Part shown: one piece after another, positions 16,070 through 25,688 of the stretch | Numbering within the stretch: the stretch's first letter is position 1 | Layout of the letters: each line of letters opens with the position of its first letter | NCBI GenBank assembly: GCA_050246595.1 | Contig: JBFWVT010000002.1 | Span: 1-64,000 of the forward strand | Direction of reading: 5' to 3' | Source: DATARH01 sp050246595 | GTDB lineage: Bacteria > Pseudomonadota > Alphaproteobacteria > ATCC43930 > CGMCC-115725 | Length of the DNA stretch: 64,000 nt | The notes under the pieces: generated by a model | What the model was told of the DNA's origin: nothing | Database searches by the model: none | The model's input: the letters and a program-made list of their open reading frames with translations, nothing else | Program-made: the position numbers and the translations under genes

Positions 16070-16600
16070 ATGACGTTGTCACGATCCATGAGACCATCAT
16101 CGCCCTTCCGGAAACCCAAATTGTATTTAGCCGGTCCTTTGTTTAGCAATATAGAGCTAAGCTTTAATAAATCACTAAAAAGGCGTTTGTCGCAGTTTTT
16201 TGAAGTATATCTTCCTCAGGAAGACGGAGAGCTGCTGGTCAAGCTTGTGGAGCGTAAGGTCCCAACGGAAGCAGCAAAACAGCGGATTTACAATAATGAC
16301 ATTCAGGCAATACATGAGGCTGATCTCCTGTTGATCATTTTAGACGGACGTGTGGTGGACGAGGGAGCAGCTTTCGAAATAGGCTTCGGTAAAGCATTGG
16401 GAAAACCATGTTTCGGTCTGCAAACGGATCCTCGGCGACTACTTCCAATTGGGAATAATCCGATGATCGACTGCTCTCTAGAGCGAATTTTTTTGACAGA
16501 ACGCGAGTTACTCCATTGGGCGCCAGCGTACATTGCGAATCAGCATAAGATCAAGCGAATGCGTATAGATCATGCTAAATTGTCACGCAAGAAAACGTGA
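16070..16600 (+). CDS. Nucleoside 2-deoxyribosyltransferase-like protein
   Basis: A 176-residue member of the nucleoside 2-deoxyribosyltransferase family. It has KLYLAGPLFS (17-26) for base/ribose binding, the helix NNDIQAIHEADLLLIILDGR (75-94), and the diagnostic DEGAAFEIGFGKALGKP (97-113) with the putative nucleophile E103 and D92/D97. Such enzymes swap bases on deoxyribosides, while defence relatives hydrolyse nucleotides. It follows the GIY-YIG-like gene by 12 bp and overlaps the SIR2-kinase start. Beside a QueC-like enzyme it could couple a deazaguanine base to deoxyribose; that is inference. Confidence 0.75.
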   Translation: MTLSRSMRPSSPFRKPKLYLAGPLFSNIELSFNKSLKRRLSQFFEVYLPQEDGELLVKLVERKVPTEAAKQRIYNNDIQAIHEADLLLIILDGRVVDEGAAFEIGFGKALGKPCFGLQTDPRRLLPIGNNPMIDCSLERIFLTERELLHWAPAYIANQHKIKRMRIDHAKLSRKKT

Positions 16601-18297
16601 TGCCCCGGTCGATATCTTCTTTGCGAGCGGAAATCGCTGCGCAGCCGCAATTGGCCCTATGGATAAGCCACCTTTGGCAACGGCTTCACGAGCACAGAAG
16701 ACTTGGCCTCATTCTCGGCGCCGGAGTATCTCTCGGAGCCAAGTGTCCGCTCTGGGTCGAGCTAGTTAAGCGGCTGGGACGGCGCGCTGCCAAAGGCAAA
16801 GGAGCGGCTCTGCGCGCACACCGCAAAGCGGGCCTGCCCGAGACGTACTTGACCCAGATCCTCTATTCGCTTCATAGCGGCCATATTGCAGAACGGAGTG
16901 CTGTAGCACCGGATTTGCTCCGGTTCCATATAGACGCGAGCTGGATGAACATAGTCCACCAAGAACTCTACCGCGACAACGCGGACCTCAGCTTCGAAGA
17001 GCTACTTCGAATTCATCCGTATCTCCGAGACCTCGGCGAGCTCGTCTGCAATGCAGGATTTACCGTAAATTTCAACTTCGACGACATTGTAGATGAAGCG
17101 GCAATTAGGCACGCTGAAAGTGTGCCAAGGAGTGCGCGAAGAGAGTTGGAGCTGCCTGAAATCATCTGGCGTCCGAAAGTCGAAACGCGAAGAAATGCGC
17201 CTGTGATCTATCACATTAATGGACTTTTACCTCGGGAAATTAGGCGAAAACGTTCTGAGACGTTGGTTTTTACGGAGGAGGCGTTCGCGGACGTTCTCAT
17301 CTCTCCCCAAACGCTCGACGCAGAATTTACGATGTCGAAATTTGGAAATACTACGTTCCTTATTCTGGGCACTTCATTGACGGATAATTCTTTGAAGAAC
17401 ATGCTGAGGGCTGGGATTCGACGCAATGCCGCGAACTATCACTACATTGTATACTGGGAAGACCTAGCAGCTAAGCGGTCTGATGACGAGCGAAAGCAAA
17501 TTTTTGATGTCAATTTTGAGGTGTACAATCTTATTTCGATATTTTTGGACACGCAGGGGATTGGTGAGCTGATAAAGCTCCTCAATTTAGAGTCAGCCGA
17601 ATTCGTAAGGGCGTTTGCCCGCTACGGTGTGGCCGGGGATAAAATACGCCGCCGCTACTACTTAGTAGGGGCGGTCGCCTCTGGAAAGTCCACTAACCTA
17701 GAAGCTCTTCGGTCATTCACAACCTACGAGGAATGGTCCAAGCTTCCTCCTGCGGTTATGTACCAAGATCATAACACCCTTTCAGCCGAAGAGCGGGAAG
17801 AGGTGAACGAATGGATATACGACCAATTGAGGGACAAGAACGCTAAAATGCGGCGCCTGGACCCAGGGATCGCTGTCATGGATCGAGCGTTTTTTGACCT
17901 CTTTGCATTTTCTCGCACCGCAACGGAAAACTTGGAGAAAGCGGAAGACATAAGTCAGAAAGTAATCGATTTGGAGGGTCGCACAGGCCTTGAACCCGGC
18001 CACATTTTGTTTTTAGATGCAAATAGCACCGCATTCGCGCAACGCCTGGCAAGACGGGGGATAATCGCGCGCGCGCGAGGAGGACGCGGCTACAAGCCAG
18101 ATCAGCTGGTGACTCAGTCAAACACCCTTAAGACGATTTACAGGCCTATTTCTGGCTCTGTAATTGATACTAGCTATTTCCCGTGCGAAAGTACTTCAAA
18201 GAACATTGCAAGGCAGATTCTATTGGGAGATTACTGCCCCTTCGATTTCACCTTGCGGCTAAATGAGATCCGCGCTGCCGATGGGAGGTTAGATTAA
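16600..18297 (+). CDS. SIR2-like NADase domain fused to a P-loop (deoxynucleoside kinase-like) domain
   Basis: A 565-residue two-domain protein. The N-terminal half is SIR2-like: LILGAGVSLGA (37-47), FNFDDIVDEA (159-168) and catalytic-type YHINGLLP with H205. The C-terminal part begins RRYYLVGAVASGKST (351-365), a Walker A loop, and continues with VMDRAFFDLFAFSR (426-439), resembling the DR motif of deoxynucleoside and thymidylate kinases. SIR2 domains in bacterial defence deplete NAD+. Start ATG 16600 overlaps the deoxyribosyltransferase stop; a GTG 3 bp earlier is possible. It is the last gene of the operon and its likely effector. I know no family name for the fusion. Confidence 0.7.
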   Translation: MPRSISSLRAEIAAQPQLALWISHLWQRLHEHRRLGLILGAGVSLGAKCPLWVELVKRLGRRAAKGKGAALRAHRKAGLPETYLTQILYSLHSGHIAERSAVAPDLLRFHIDASWMNIVHQELYRDNADLSFEELLRIHPYLRDLGELVCNAGFTVNFNFDDIVDEAAIRHAESVPRSARRELELPEIIWRPKVETRRNAPVIYHINGLLPREIRRKRSETLVFTEEAFADVLISPQTLDAEFTMSKFGNTTFLILGTSLTDNSLKNMLRAGIRRNAANYHYIVYWEDLAAKRSDDERKQIFDVNFEVYNLISIFLDTQGIGELIKLLNLESAEFVRAFARYGVAGDKIRRRYYLVGAVASGKSTNLEALRSFTTYEEWSKLPPAVMYQDHNTLSAEEREEVNEWIYDQLRDKNAKMRRLDPGIAVMDRAFFDLFAFSRTATENLEKAEDISQKVIDLEGRTGLEPGHILFLDANSTAFAQRLARRGIIARARGGRGYKPDQLVTQSNTLKTIYRPISGSVIDTSYFPCESTSKNIARQILLGDYCPFDFTLRLNEIRAADGRLD

Positions 18298-18586
18298 ATT
18301 CCGAAAATCTCTCGACCTGGTTTGCGCGATTCCAACGAGATAAGCTGGCGTTTTGCCGCTTGATGCGCAAATACATAGGGTGCGATTTTATTTCTGATGT
18401 AAACGCTTGGCATGGACACCGAGTCATGCAGCGCGCTCGCTTAGATCGGCACCAAGCACGCGTTAGCGAGGGTTGGTTTTTTGATTCAAGCTCATTCATC
18501 CGGTTTTCCACTTCCCCGCCGTCCTCCGCTATGCATCATAAAGGACGTTATGATATACTAAAACGATGGACAGGGGAGACGACGAC
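18298..18586. other. Intergenic region with likely promoter of the internal recombinase
   Basis: About 290 bp without a supported gene. Near its right end TATACT (18554-18559, in TATGATATACTAAAACG) is a good -10 candidate just ahead of the ribosome site GGGGAG (18573-18578) for the recombinase. No strong -35 was found. Confidence 0.4.
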
Positions 18587-19591
18587 ATGGGTTGGTTGCA
18601 ACCCGCCGACGAGGCCTACAACGGGCTAGGTGAAGAAAACATGCCGATTGTTGTCGGCGAGACCGCGATGGTGCCGGCATTCATCGCCACCGGCGGTGAG
18701 CGCGCCGGATTCGCGTTCATCGATTTCTTCATGGCGAAAATCCGTAACCGCAACACGCGTGCCGCCTACGCCGTCGCTGTGCGCGCGTTCTGCTCCTGGG
18801 CCGATACGCGCGGGCTGATCCTCACGACGCTGCGCACGTACCACGTCGCGACCTATGTAGAGCTCCTCGGCAAGCACTACAGCCCGCCGACCGTCAAGCA
18901 GCACCTCGCGGCCGTGCGCATGCTGTTCGACTGGCTCGTCGTGCGCCAAGTCATCGAAATGAACCCGGCCGCCGCGGTGCGCGGACCCAAGCACGTCGTC
19001 AAGCGCGGTAAGACGCCGGTCTTGGAAGCCGATGAGGCGCGGCAGCTCCTGGCGAGCATCGATGTGTCGACCGTGGTCGGTTTGCGCGACCGCGCCCTGA
19101 TTGGTCTGCTGATCTACACTTTCGCGCGCGTCTCGGCGGCGATCGGCATGAACGTCGAGGACTACTACGTGCAAGGCCGGCGCTCATGGGTGCGGCTGCA
19201 TGAGAAAGGCGGCAAGCAGCACGACATGCCGGCGCACCATCTGCTCGAAACCTACATAGACGCATATCTGACCGAAGCCGGCATCGCGAGCGACAAGGAT
19301 ACTTCCCTCTTCCGCACGGCTGCGGGCAAAACCGGCAAACTTACCGACCGCCGCATGACCCGCACCGACGCGCTGCGCATGATTTGGCGCCGCGCACGTG
19401 CCGCCGACATCGAGACCGAGCTCGGCTGCCACTCGTTTCGGGCGACCGGGATCACCGTGTATCTGCAAAACGGCGGTCTGCTCGAACACGCGCAGCAAAT
19501 GGCAGCGCACGAGAGTGCGCGAACGACGAAGCTCTACGATCGGCGGAATGATAAGGTTACGCTTGATGAGGTCGAGAAGATTATGTTGTAG
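18587..19591 (+). CDS. Tyrosine recombinase (XerC/D-like) inside the element
   Basis: A 334-residue recombinase. The N-terminal SAM-like core-binding domain is about 40-130 (NRNTRAAYAVAVRAFCSWAD, TVKQHLAAVRMLFDWLV). The catalytic domain has Arg in TFARVSAAIGM, Lys in LHEKGGKQHDMPAHH, HxxR in CHSFRATG, His in AAHESARTTKLY and the nucleophile Tyr in that same LYDRR. ATG 18587 is chosen over 18566 because GGGGAG lies 8-9 nt upstream. It is not next to the att repeats; a partial copy lies at 25333-25540. It may resolve dimers or move an internal cassette. Confidence 0.85.
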   Translation: MGWLQPADEAYNGLGEENMPIVVGETAMVPAFIATGGERAGFAFIDFFMAKIRNRNTRAAYAVAVRAFCSWADTRGLILTTLRTYHVATYVELLGKHYSPPTVKQHLAAVRMLFDWLVVRQVIEMNPAAAVRGPKHVVKRGKTPVLEADEARQLLASIDVSTVVGLRDRALIGLLIYTFARVSAAIGMNVEDYYVQGRRSWVRLHEKGGKQHDMPAHHLLETYIDAYLTEAGIASDKDTSLFRTAAGKTGKLTDRRMTRTDALRMIWRRARAADIETELGCHSFRATGITVYLQNGGLLEHAQQMAAHESARTTKLYDRRNDKVTLDEVEKIML

Positions 19592-19668
19592 CTGTACACA
19601 GCTATGCCGTCCCGAAATGAAATAGCATCTCTTTTCCCTGCTCTTTTTCTATTGAGATTAACTATAAA

Positions 19669-19680
19669 GCATAGCTATGC
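19669..19680. other. 12-bp perfect palindrome between convergent genes
   Basis: GCATAGCTATGC lies between the recombinase (+) and the RTX gene (-). A second short palindrome, TAGCTGTACACAGCTA, overlaps the recombinase stop. They could be weak terminators or recombinase binding sites. Confidence 0.35.
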
Positions 19681-19780
19681 CTAAGCTGTAAAGTCATTCA
19701 AGGGATATGATTTGGCGAGATCGGGCCTTGGGTGCGACGTTTTGGGCGCCATTCCGCCCCTGGCGCGTGATCGCAAAACC

Positions 19781-22700
19781 TCACAAGACCATGTCGGCAC
19801 CTACCAAGGCGGGAGCGCCGGTCAACAGGATTTCAAATTCGGCAGTTGCATCCGCGTCTGTGCTCCCCTGCAGCACGCCCCCGGCATAGCGCAACTGACC
19901 GGCGGCGGTGAACGCTGCACCCCCGACAAAGCCGAAGGCCTGATTTCCGGCTAAAAGGACGTTGGCATCGATCATCGAAACATTGATCCGATCCCCTGCT
20001 GAGACTCCGTTACCAATGAAGTCGGTGATTACGTCGCGGTTGAGCGATCCGGGTAAGCTCTCGCTGAGAAAATTAAAGTCGAACCTATCAAATCCGCCAG
20101 CGCCAGTCAGACTGTCTCGGCCGAGCCCGCCGATAAGCACATCATTGCCGTCGCCGCCGAGCAGATGGTCGTTGCCGGCGCGGCCATAGATCACGTCGTT
20201 ACCAGTGCCGCCCCAGATCGTGTTGGCAAGGGCGTTGCCGCGCAGATCGTCGGCGAAGTTGGAGCCGTACAGGTTCTCGACCGCGGCATAGCTGTCGCCC
20301 GTGGCGATGCCAGTGTTGTTGGCCGGGAGTTGCAGATCGACCGTCAGGCCAATCGGGGAGTCATTGTACTGGGCGCGGTCGGTGCCCGCCCCGCCATTGT
20401 GTATATCGGCGCCGGCGCCGCCAAGCATCACGTCGTTGCCGNNNNNNNNNNGTTGTTGGCCGGGAGTTGCAGATCGACCGTCAGGCCAATCGGGGAGTCA
20501 TTGTACTGGGCGCGGTCGGTGCCCGCCCCGCCATTGTGTATATCGGCGCCGGCGCCGCCAAGCATCACGTCGTTGCCGTCGCCGCCGAGCAGATGGTCGT
20601 TGCCGGCGCGGCCATAGATCACGTCGTTACCAGTGCCGCCCCAGATCGTGTTGGCAAGGGCGTTGCCGCGCAGATCGTCGGCGAAGTTGGAGCCGTACAG
20701 GTTCTCGACCGCGGCATAGCTGTCGCCCGTGGCGATGCCAGTGTTGTTGGCCGGGAGTTGCAGATCGACCGTCAGGCCAATCGGGGAGTCATTGTACTGG
20801 GCGCGGTCGGTGCCCGCCCCGCCATTGTGTATATCGGCGCCGGCGCCGCCAAGCATCACGTCGTTGCCGGCAAGGCCGTATAGCGTGTCATTGCCGGCTA
20901 GACCATTCAGCACATCATCCCCGTTAGTTCCGGTGACGATGTCGTCGCCGCTGCCCGCATCGTCGTTAAGGATCGTGCCGACGCCTTGGCTGTTGTTGAT
21001 CGTGGCGCCGTTTGTCGGGTTCGACAGATTGACAAGGAAGGTCTGATTTGGCTCGACCACGGTATCGCCGTTGATCGTGACCGAGATTGTATTCGTGATC
21101 TCGTTGGTGTTGAACGACAGCGTGCCTGACTGGAGAACGTAATCCTCGCCGGCGACGGCGCTAGCACTGGCTGTCGCATAATTGACCGAGAACGCTGCCG
21201 TGCCGCCCGACCGAGTTACCGTAAACACCAGCGCCTTCGTTCCGATGTTGCCCTCGGTGATCGACACGTCATTGATTGAAACCGAGCTGGGCTGTAATGG
21301 TTGCTGTATGTTGATTTGGACCGGTGGCGAGGCATTGTTATTTTCATTTTGTTCTGTGACCTCATTGTATATATCTTCGATGACTCCAACAAAATAGGTG
21401 TCGGGCAGCATATCGCTGGGAAGAAGTCCACTCGAACCCCAGCTTGCGCCATTCCCAGCAAGCACCCCGGGAGCACCGGGAACTAAGGGAACGTGGACGG
21501 AGCCAATTAGACGGTCACTCGTTGTTATACTGGCGTCGTCTGAAAGATAAATTCCGATTTCATAAGGAGTCGCTTTTGGGTCGATATCGGAAGTGCCAAT
21601 GTTATACTCTATCCAGTTAACCCCTATTTGGGTTCCAGGGAGAAAATTTGTTTGAGCATTGCCAGCGTTATCTTGGGTGGCGACCTGAGTTGCCGTGAGG
21701 TCGGGCAGTGAGGTTTCATTCACATCGGTGATATTAATCGTAATCGTCTGCGTGTCGGAGAGGTTTGGAGTGCTGTTATCAGCAACTCGCACCGTCACGA
21801 CGTAGCTGTTATTGTGGTCGCTATCGGTCGGTGTCTCAAAACTCGGGGCAGTGATGAAAGACAGAACTCCGGTGGTAGGATCAATTTGGAATTTGCTCTG
21901 ATCGGCGCCGCCGCTAATGGAATACGTCAGCGCTGAGCCGGGATCAGAGTCAGTGGCCGTGACCGTGGTGACTTCCGTGCTGTTTTCGGGTCGGGATAAC
22001 GTCGCGATGGCGCCACTACCATCAGAGGTGATTATGGGTGCGTTATTCGGCTGATCGTCGTTCTGGATCGTGACTGTCACGTCCACATGTGATGCATTAT
22101 TAGCAAAGCTTGCGCCAGAGATATTGGAGAATCGCACTACGAGAGTCTCGTCTGGCTCAAATTGCGTATCGCCGATTATGAAGTTTGTATCCAACGTAAG
22201 CGTACCATTGACGACAGCCGCAGGTGCCCATCGCACGCCGCCGTGTGAATTAGTATAGTCGACCCCTCGTGTTGCCGTTCCGCTATCCAAAATTTGCCAA
22301 GACAGGCGGATATCCGCAGTAGGATTCGAAGACAGTGCGAATGCAAAGGAGACTGAAGTTGTTCCATTATCTCCTTCAAGAACAGAAGGATTGTTTGAGG
22401 CCGTTAAGACAACTCCGGGCGGCGAAGACTGTACCGTCAGGGCGACGGCATTCGAGGGATTGTTGGTCTCATCGGTTTCACTGATCGCGTTGGCGTAGTC
22501 GGCGACGGCAATGATGTAGTGGTCGCCGGGAGTGATGCTGCCGGTCGGAATGCTGACCGTGCGGCCCACGTTGGTATGGGCATTCAGCGCCCCCACCGCA
22601 TCGGTAGTCAGCAGCGTGTCGCCGGAATCGTATGTGGCGTTAGTGGACAGGTAGATGCCGGTGGTCGAGCCGGGGCTGTTTACCGAGCCCCAGTTCCTAA

Positions 22701-24381
22701 GGTTGTAAATTAGATCGACGCTGGTGCCCCGCTCGACTTGCGACGTCATCAGCATCGCGAATTCAGGATAGTGGTCATCGCCGTTGCGCGCGTCGAGGTC
22801 GGGCTTCTGCGTGACCGGAGACGTTACCGTCAGCGCGACCGCGTTCGAAGGATTGTCGACCTCATTGGTTTCGCTGATCGCCTTAGCGTAGTCGGCGACG
22901 GCGATAATGTAGTACTCGCCGGGAGCGATGCTGCTAGTTGGGATGCCGACCGTGCGGTCCACGCCGGTATTGGCATTCAGCGCTCCCGCGGCATCGGTAG
23001 TCAGCAGCGTGTCGCCGGAATCGTATGTGGTGTTGGTGGACAGGTAGATGCCGGTGGTCGAGCCGGGGCTGTTTGCCGGCCCCCAATTGCTCAGGCGGTA
23101 GGTCAGGCTGATGCTGGGGCCTTGCTGGACCGACGAGGTACTCAGCGTCGCCGTAAATTCGGGATAGCCGTCATTGCCATTGCGTGCATCGAGATTAGGC
23201 TTCTGGGGCGGCGCTGCCGTCACCGTCAGTGCGACGGCATTCGAGGGGTTGTTGGTCTCGTCGGTTTCACTGATCGTCTTAGCGTAGTCGGCAACGGCGA
23301 TGATGTAGTACTCGCCGGGAGCGATGCTGCCAGTCGGAATGTTGCCGATGCGGAACACGCCGCTGTCGGCGGTCAGCGCTCCCGCCGCATTGGTGGTCAG
23401 CAGCGTGTCGCTGGAATCGTATGTGGCATTGGTAGATAGATAGATGCCGGTAGTCGAGGCGGGGCTATTTGCTGGCCCCCAATTGCTCAGGCGGTAGGTC
23501 AGGGTGACGCTGGTGCCCTGCTGGACCGACGCGGCGCTTAGCGTGGCCGCATAACCATCGCCATTTCGGGCATCAAGGTCGGGGTGCGGTGGATCGACGG
23601 ACAAGCCAACATAGTACTGTGACAGTGGATGATTCGCTTTGATGAGCGTTATAAAATCATTGTCTCGATCAAAATAGTAATCCATCCCAAATTTCAGCAA
23701 TTCCGGGAAAAATGAGCTATCGTTCTTTGCCTCTAGTATTGCCGCATCTGCTTGCGATTGCGGGCCTGAGCTGGTCCGCACAACGGTCCCAAAATGGGCC
23801 CCCATAAACCCATGTGCGGCGACATCACGGAGTGAACTACTAGTATCGCCCGCATAATTAGCGACCGGGTCACCAATGTCTACGTAATTGACAATCGGCT
23901 CTGTGGTGGAGTAGAAATTTCCAGGCAAACCCGGTGCGCCAAATGTGGCGCCACCCTCAACAATCGCGCCCAGTTCATAAGCGGCCTCTTGCGCCTCTAC
24001 GCCTCCGAGAGAATGGCCTGTGACATAAATCGGTTGTGAGCGGTAGTCCTTGTACACTGTCAAGAGAAAGGCCAGAGCTGAATCGAACAATGCGTCCGGT
24101 TTCAACCCAAAAAGTATATTGGCGTCAGCGGCGCGTGACGCGATGCCGTATGGAGCATCGTATAGGGGATCGTCGGGATCTAAAATGCTTCCCTGATATC
24201 CCACTATTATGTTGCCATCATTGTCTTCGTATGCTGCAGCGAAGAACCCGCTTGACAGCTGCTCGCTCGGGCTAGTCTTAAGTCGGGTGAGACCTAATCC
24301 GACCGGGCCCAGCGTGACATTTTGTGAATAAACATCGGAGGAGACGAAAAGGTACTCTTCTATCGTTGGCGCAGCAGCCAT
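19781..24381 (-). CDS. Large secreted RTX protein with lipase-like domain (spans an assembly gap)
   Basis: Read from ATG 24381. Residues about 1-280 are an alpha/beta hydrolase/lipase-3-like domain with nucleophile elbow IYVTGHSLGGVEAQE. Three CARDB-type repeats follow (each near KPDLDARNGDD...GIYLSTNATYDS), then a Calx-beta domain, a cadherin-like domain (ATDSDPGSALTYSISGGADQ), a fourth CARDB-like domain, a second Calx-beta (SSVSINDVSITEGN) and RTX nonapeptides (GGxGxDxx). Such proteins leave by a type I secretion system and fold with Ca2+. Ten Ns at 20442-20451 split the frame in the RTX part, so true length is unknown. No secretion genes are adjacent. Confidence 0.8.
20143..20870 (-). repeat. 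Tandem 291-bp near-identical RTX-coding repeats, collapsed by assembly
   Basis: The sequence GTTGTTGGCCGGGAGTTGCA recurs at about 20315, 20452 and 20743. The last two are 291 bp (97 codons) apart and the units are nearly identical at DNA level. The first spacing, 137 bp, is interrupted by the Ns. The real array probably has more units. Confidence 0.8.
20442..20451. other. Assembly gap (10 Ns)
   Basis: Ten N characters inside the RTX repeat array. They are almost certainly a placeholder of unknown length, because both flanks are the same 291-bp repeat. Confidence 0.95.
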
Positions 24382-24449
24382 GACGACCCTCCAGGCGATA
24401 GTATATGAATTACATTACTGGCAGTGTGATGGTGATATTGAAAGTGTCG

Positions 24450-24818
24450 CTATTGTACTGTTATCACAACGGTCCCCAACACTGAATTTGCGTCCCGTCC
24501 GTAATTGATTAAGGCCGCCTGATAAGTTCCAGGTCTCTTGTAGATGTGCGTCGAGCGAGTTGGGATACACATGCCTCGACGGCAAAAAGCAGTGAAAATC
24601 CCATCACCGAAATGCAGATAAATACCGTTATGAGAAGTCATGAATCCAAGATCCTTTCCGGTGAACGTCACTGATAAAGGAGCCGGGCCAGATAACGGGG
24701 ACGCTATCAGTCGATTTTCTGGCTGGGAGCGTGGTTGTTTTGCCCCGCGAAGCACGGCAATGCCAGTGAGGACAATAAGAATAAGCCCAAGGGTAGCGAG
24801 GCCGTGGGAGATTTTCAT
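24450..24818 (-). CDS. Membrane-anchored or secreted PKD-like domain protein
   Basis: A 122-residue protein if started at MKISHGLATLGLILIVLTG (24818), which gives a clear signal peptide or N-terminal anchor; the frame opens farther upstream at 24923. The remainder reads SPLSGPAPLSVTFTGKD, LHFGDG and THIYKRPGTYQAALI, the pattern of a PKD/immunoglobulin-like domain (FxxxS...DFGDG...YxxPGxYxVxL). It has two Cys (CRRGMC) in the middle. It lies just upstream of the RTX gene in the same direction and may be a surface partner or inhibitor. Function unknown. Confidence 0.55.
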   Translation of the reverse strand: MKISHGLATLGLILIVLTGIAVLRGAKQPRSQPENRLIASPLSGPAPLSVTFTGKDLGFMTSHNGIYLHFGDGIFTAFCRRGMCIPTRSTHIYKRPGTYQAALINYGRDANSVLGTVVITVQ

Positions 24819-24954
24819 TAAAGTTGATTGTACCACATAGGCGGCCATATCCCCCCGTTCGGGCACGGTGCGCGTGCCTTCTGTGATCGAGAGTAGTCTC
24901 TGTAAGGGGCGCGGTCGCGTCAAGCGATAATTGCGACGATTAGGGATTCTGATT

Positions 24955-24983
24955 TTGGCGCAGTTTCAGACCGCGGGTACAAT
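24955..24983 (+). promoter_or_regulatory. Sigma70-type promoter for the 25066 gene
   Basis: TTGGCG (24955-24960), a 17-nt spacer and TACAAT (24978-24983) match the vegetative consensus well. It lies about 80 bp upstream of ATG 25066. The leader between resembles the leader at 29150-29216. Confidence 0.6.
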
Positions 24984-25065
24984 CTATAGGTAGTCAAATA
25001 CAACCCTCCGCCCTGCAAGCCGGCGCCTGACATTGGGTCGGGCGCTCGGTAGCGGGACGGAGGAA

Positions 25066-25317
25066 ATGATGGAAAGCCAGTCCCCTGCGCAGATGCGCCG
25101 GGCGAAGCTCGATCAGCTGGTCGAGGCCGAAGGCTACGACAGCCTCGATGAATTGCTTGAGGCGGCCGTCGCCGACAGCGTGTCGCCCTCGATCTGCACG
25201 AACGAGAATTGCGACTACACGGCCGAGATGGAGCCGGACCAGGACCGTGGCTGGTGCGAAGCCTGCGGTACCAACACGGTCGCCTCGGCACTCGTTCTGG
25301 CGGGCGTCATCCGATGA
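25066..25317 (+). CDS. Small zinc-ribbon-like protein, paralogue of 29387-29629
   Basis: An 83-residue protein with ATG 25066 right after GGACGGAGGA. It has an N-terminal helical half (MRRAKLDQLVEAEGYDSLDE) and a four-Cys site, CTNENCDYTAEM...GWCEACG, probably binding zinc. The 29387 gene shares AKLxxLVExEG, CDYTAEM and GWCExC, and even the untranslated leader GGTAGCGGGACGGAGGA. In the other copy the next gene overlaps the stop; here the start of such a gene (ATG 25314) runs straight into a recombinase fragment, so this copy of the operon was cut. Function unknown. Confidence 0.65.
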   Translation: MMESQSPAQMRRAKLDQLVEAEGYDSLDELLEAAVADSVSPSICTNENCDYTAEMEPDQDRGWCEACGTNTVASALVLAGVIR

Positions 25318-25332
25318 GCGCCGACGCAAAGC

Positions 25333-25540
25333 GGCTCATCACCTGCTCGAAAGCTATGTGGACGAATATCTCAGAGAGGCGTGCATTGCGAGCGACAAGA
25401 TCTCTCCCCTATTCCGCACCGCGGCAGGCAAAACCGGCGCGCTCACTGACCAGCGCATGAGAGTGCGCGCACGACGAAGCTCAACGATCGGCGGAATGAC
25501 AGGGTTACACCTCGATGAGGTCGAGAAGTTCATGCTCTAA
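25333..25540 (+). pseudogene. Fragment of a tyrosine recombinase related to the 18587 gene
   Basis: The frame reads AHHLLESYVDEYLREACIAS, LFRTAAGKTGALTDQRM and, after a deletion, the nucleotide equivalent of the LYDRRND tail and LDEVEKFML. It aligns with the last third of the recombinase at 18587-19591. The segment carrying HxxR is missing and the tyrosine region is out of frame, so it is inactive. It abuts a truncated small-protein operon, marking a recombination junction. Confidence 0.75.
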
Positions 25541-25688
25541 TCTCCAGTTGAACGTTTATTTCCCCTCCTCTTTAACTGTTTTATAAGTTTTATTTTTATA
25601 GTAGTTTCAATTCTCGCGGTGCTTACAACTGTAGCTTTTCCAGACGCTAAGCGAGGGCTGTGGAAATAAAAACCGCTCCATTGAGCGG

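Noticed and set aside
20143..20870. CRISPR-like regular repetition
   Set aside because: The units are long (291 bp), coding and without unique spacers; this is a protein repeat array. No CRISPR array was seen elsewhere in the window.
20165..20927. Plus-strand frames over the RTX repeats
   Set aside because: They are the reverse frame of the RTX repeats and repeat with the same 291-bp period; no start context.
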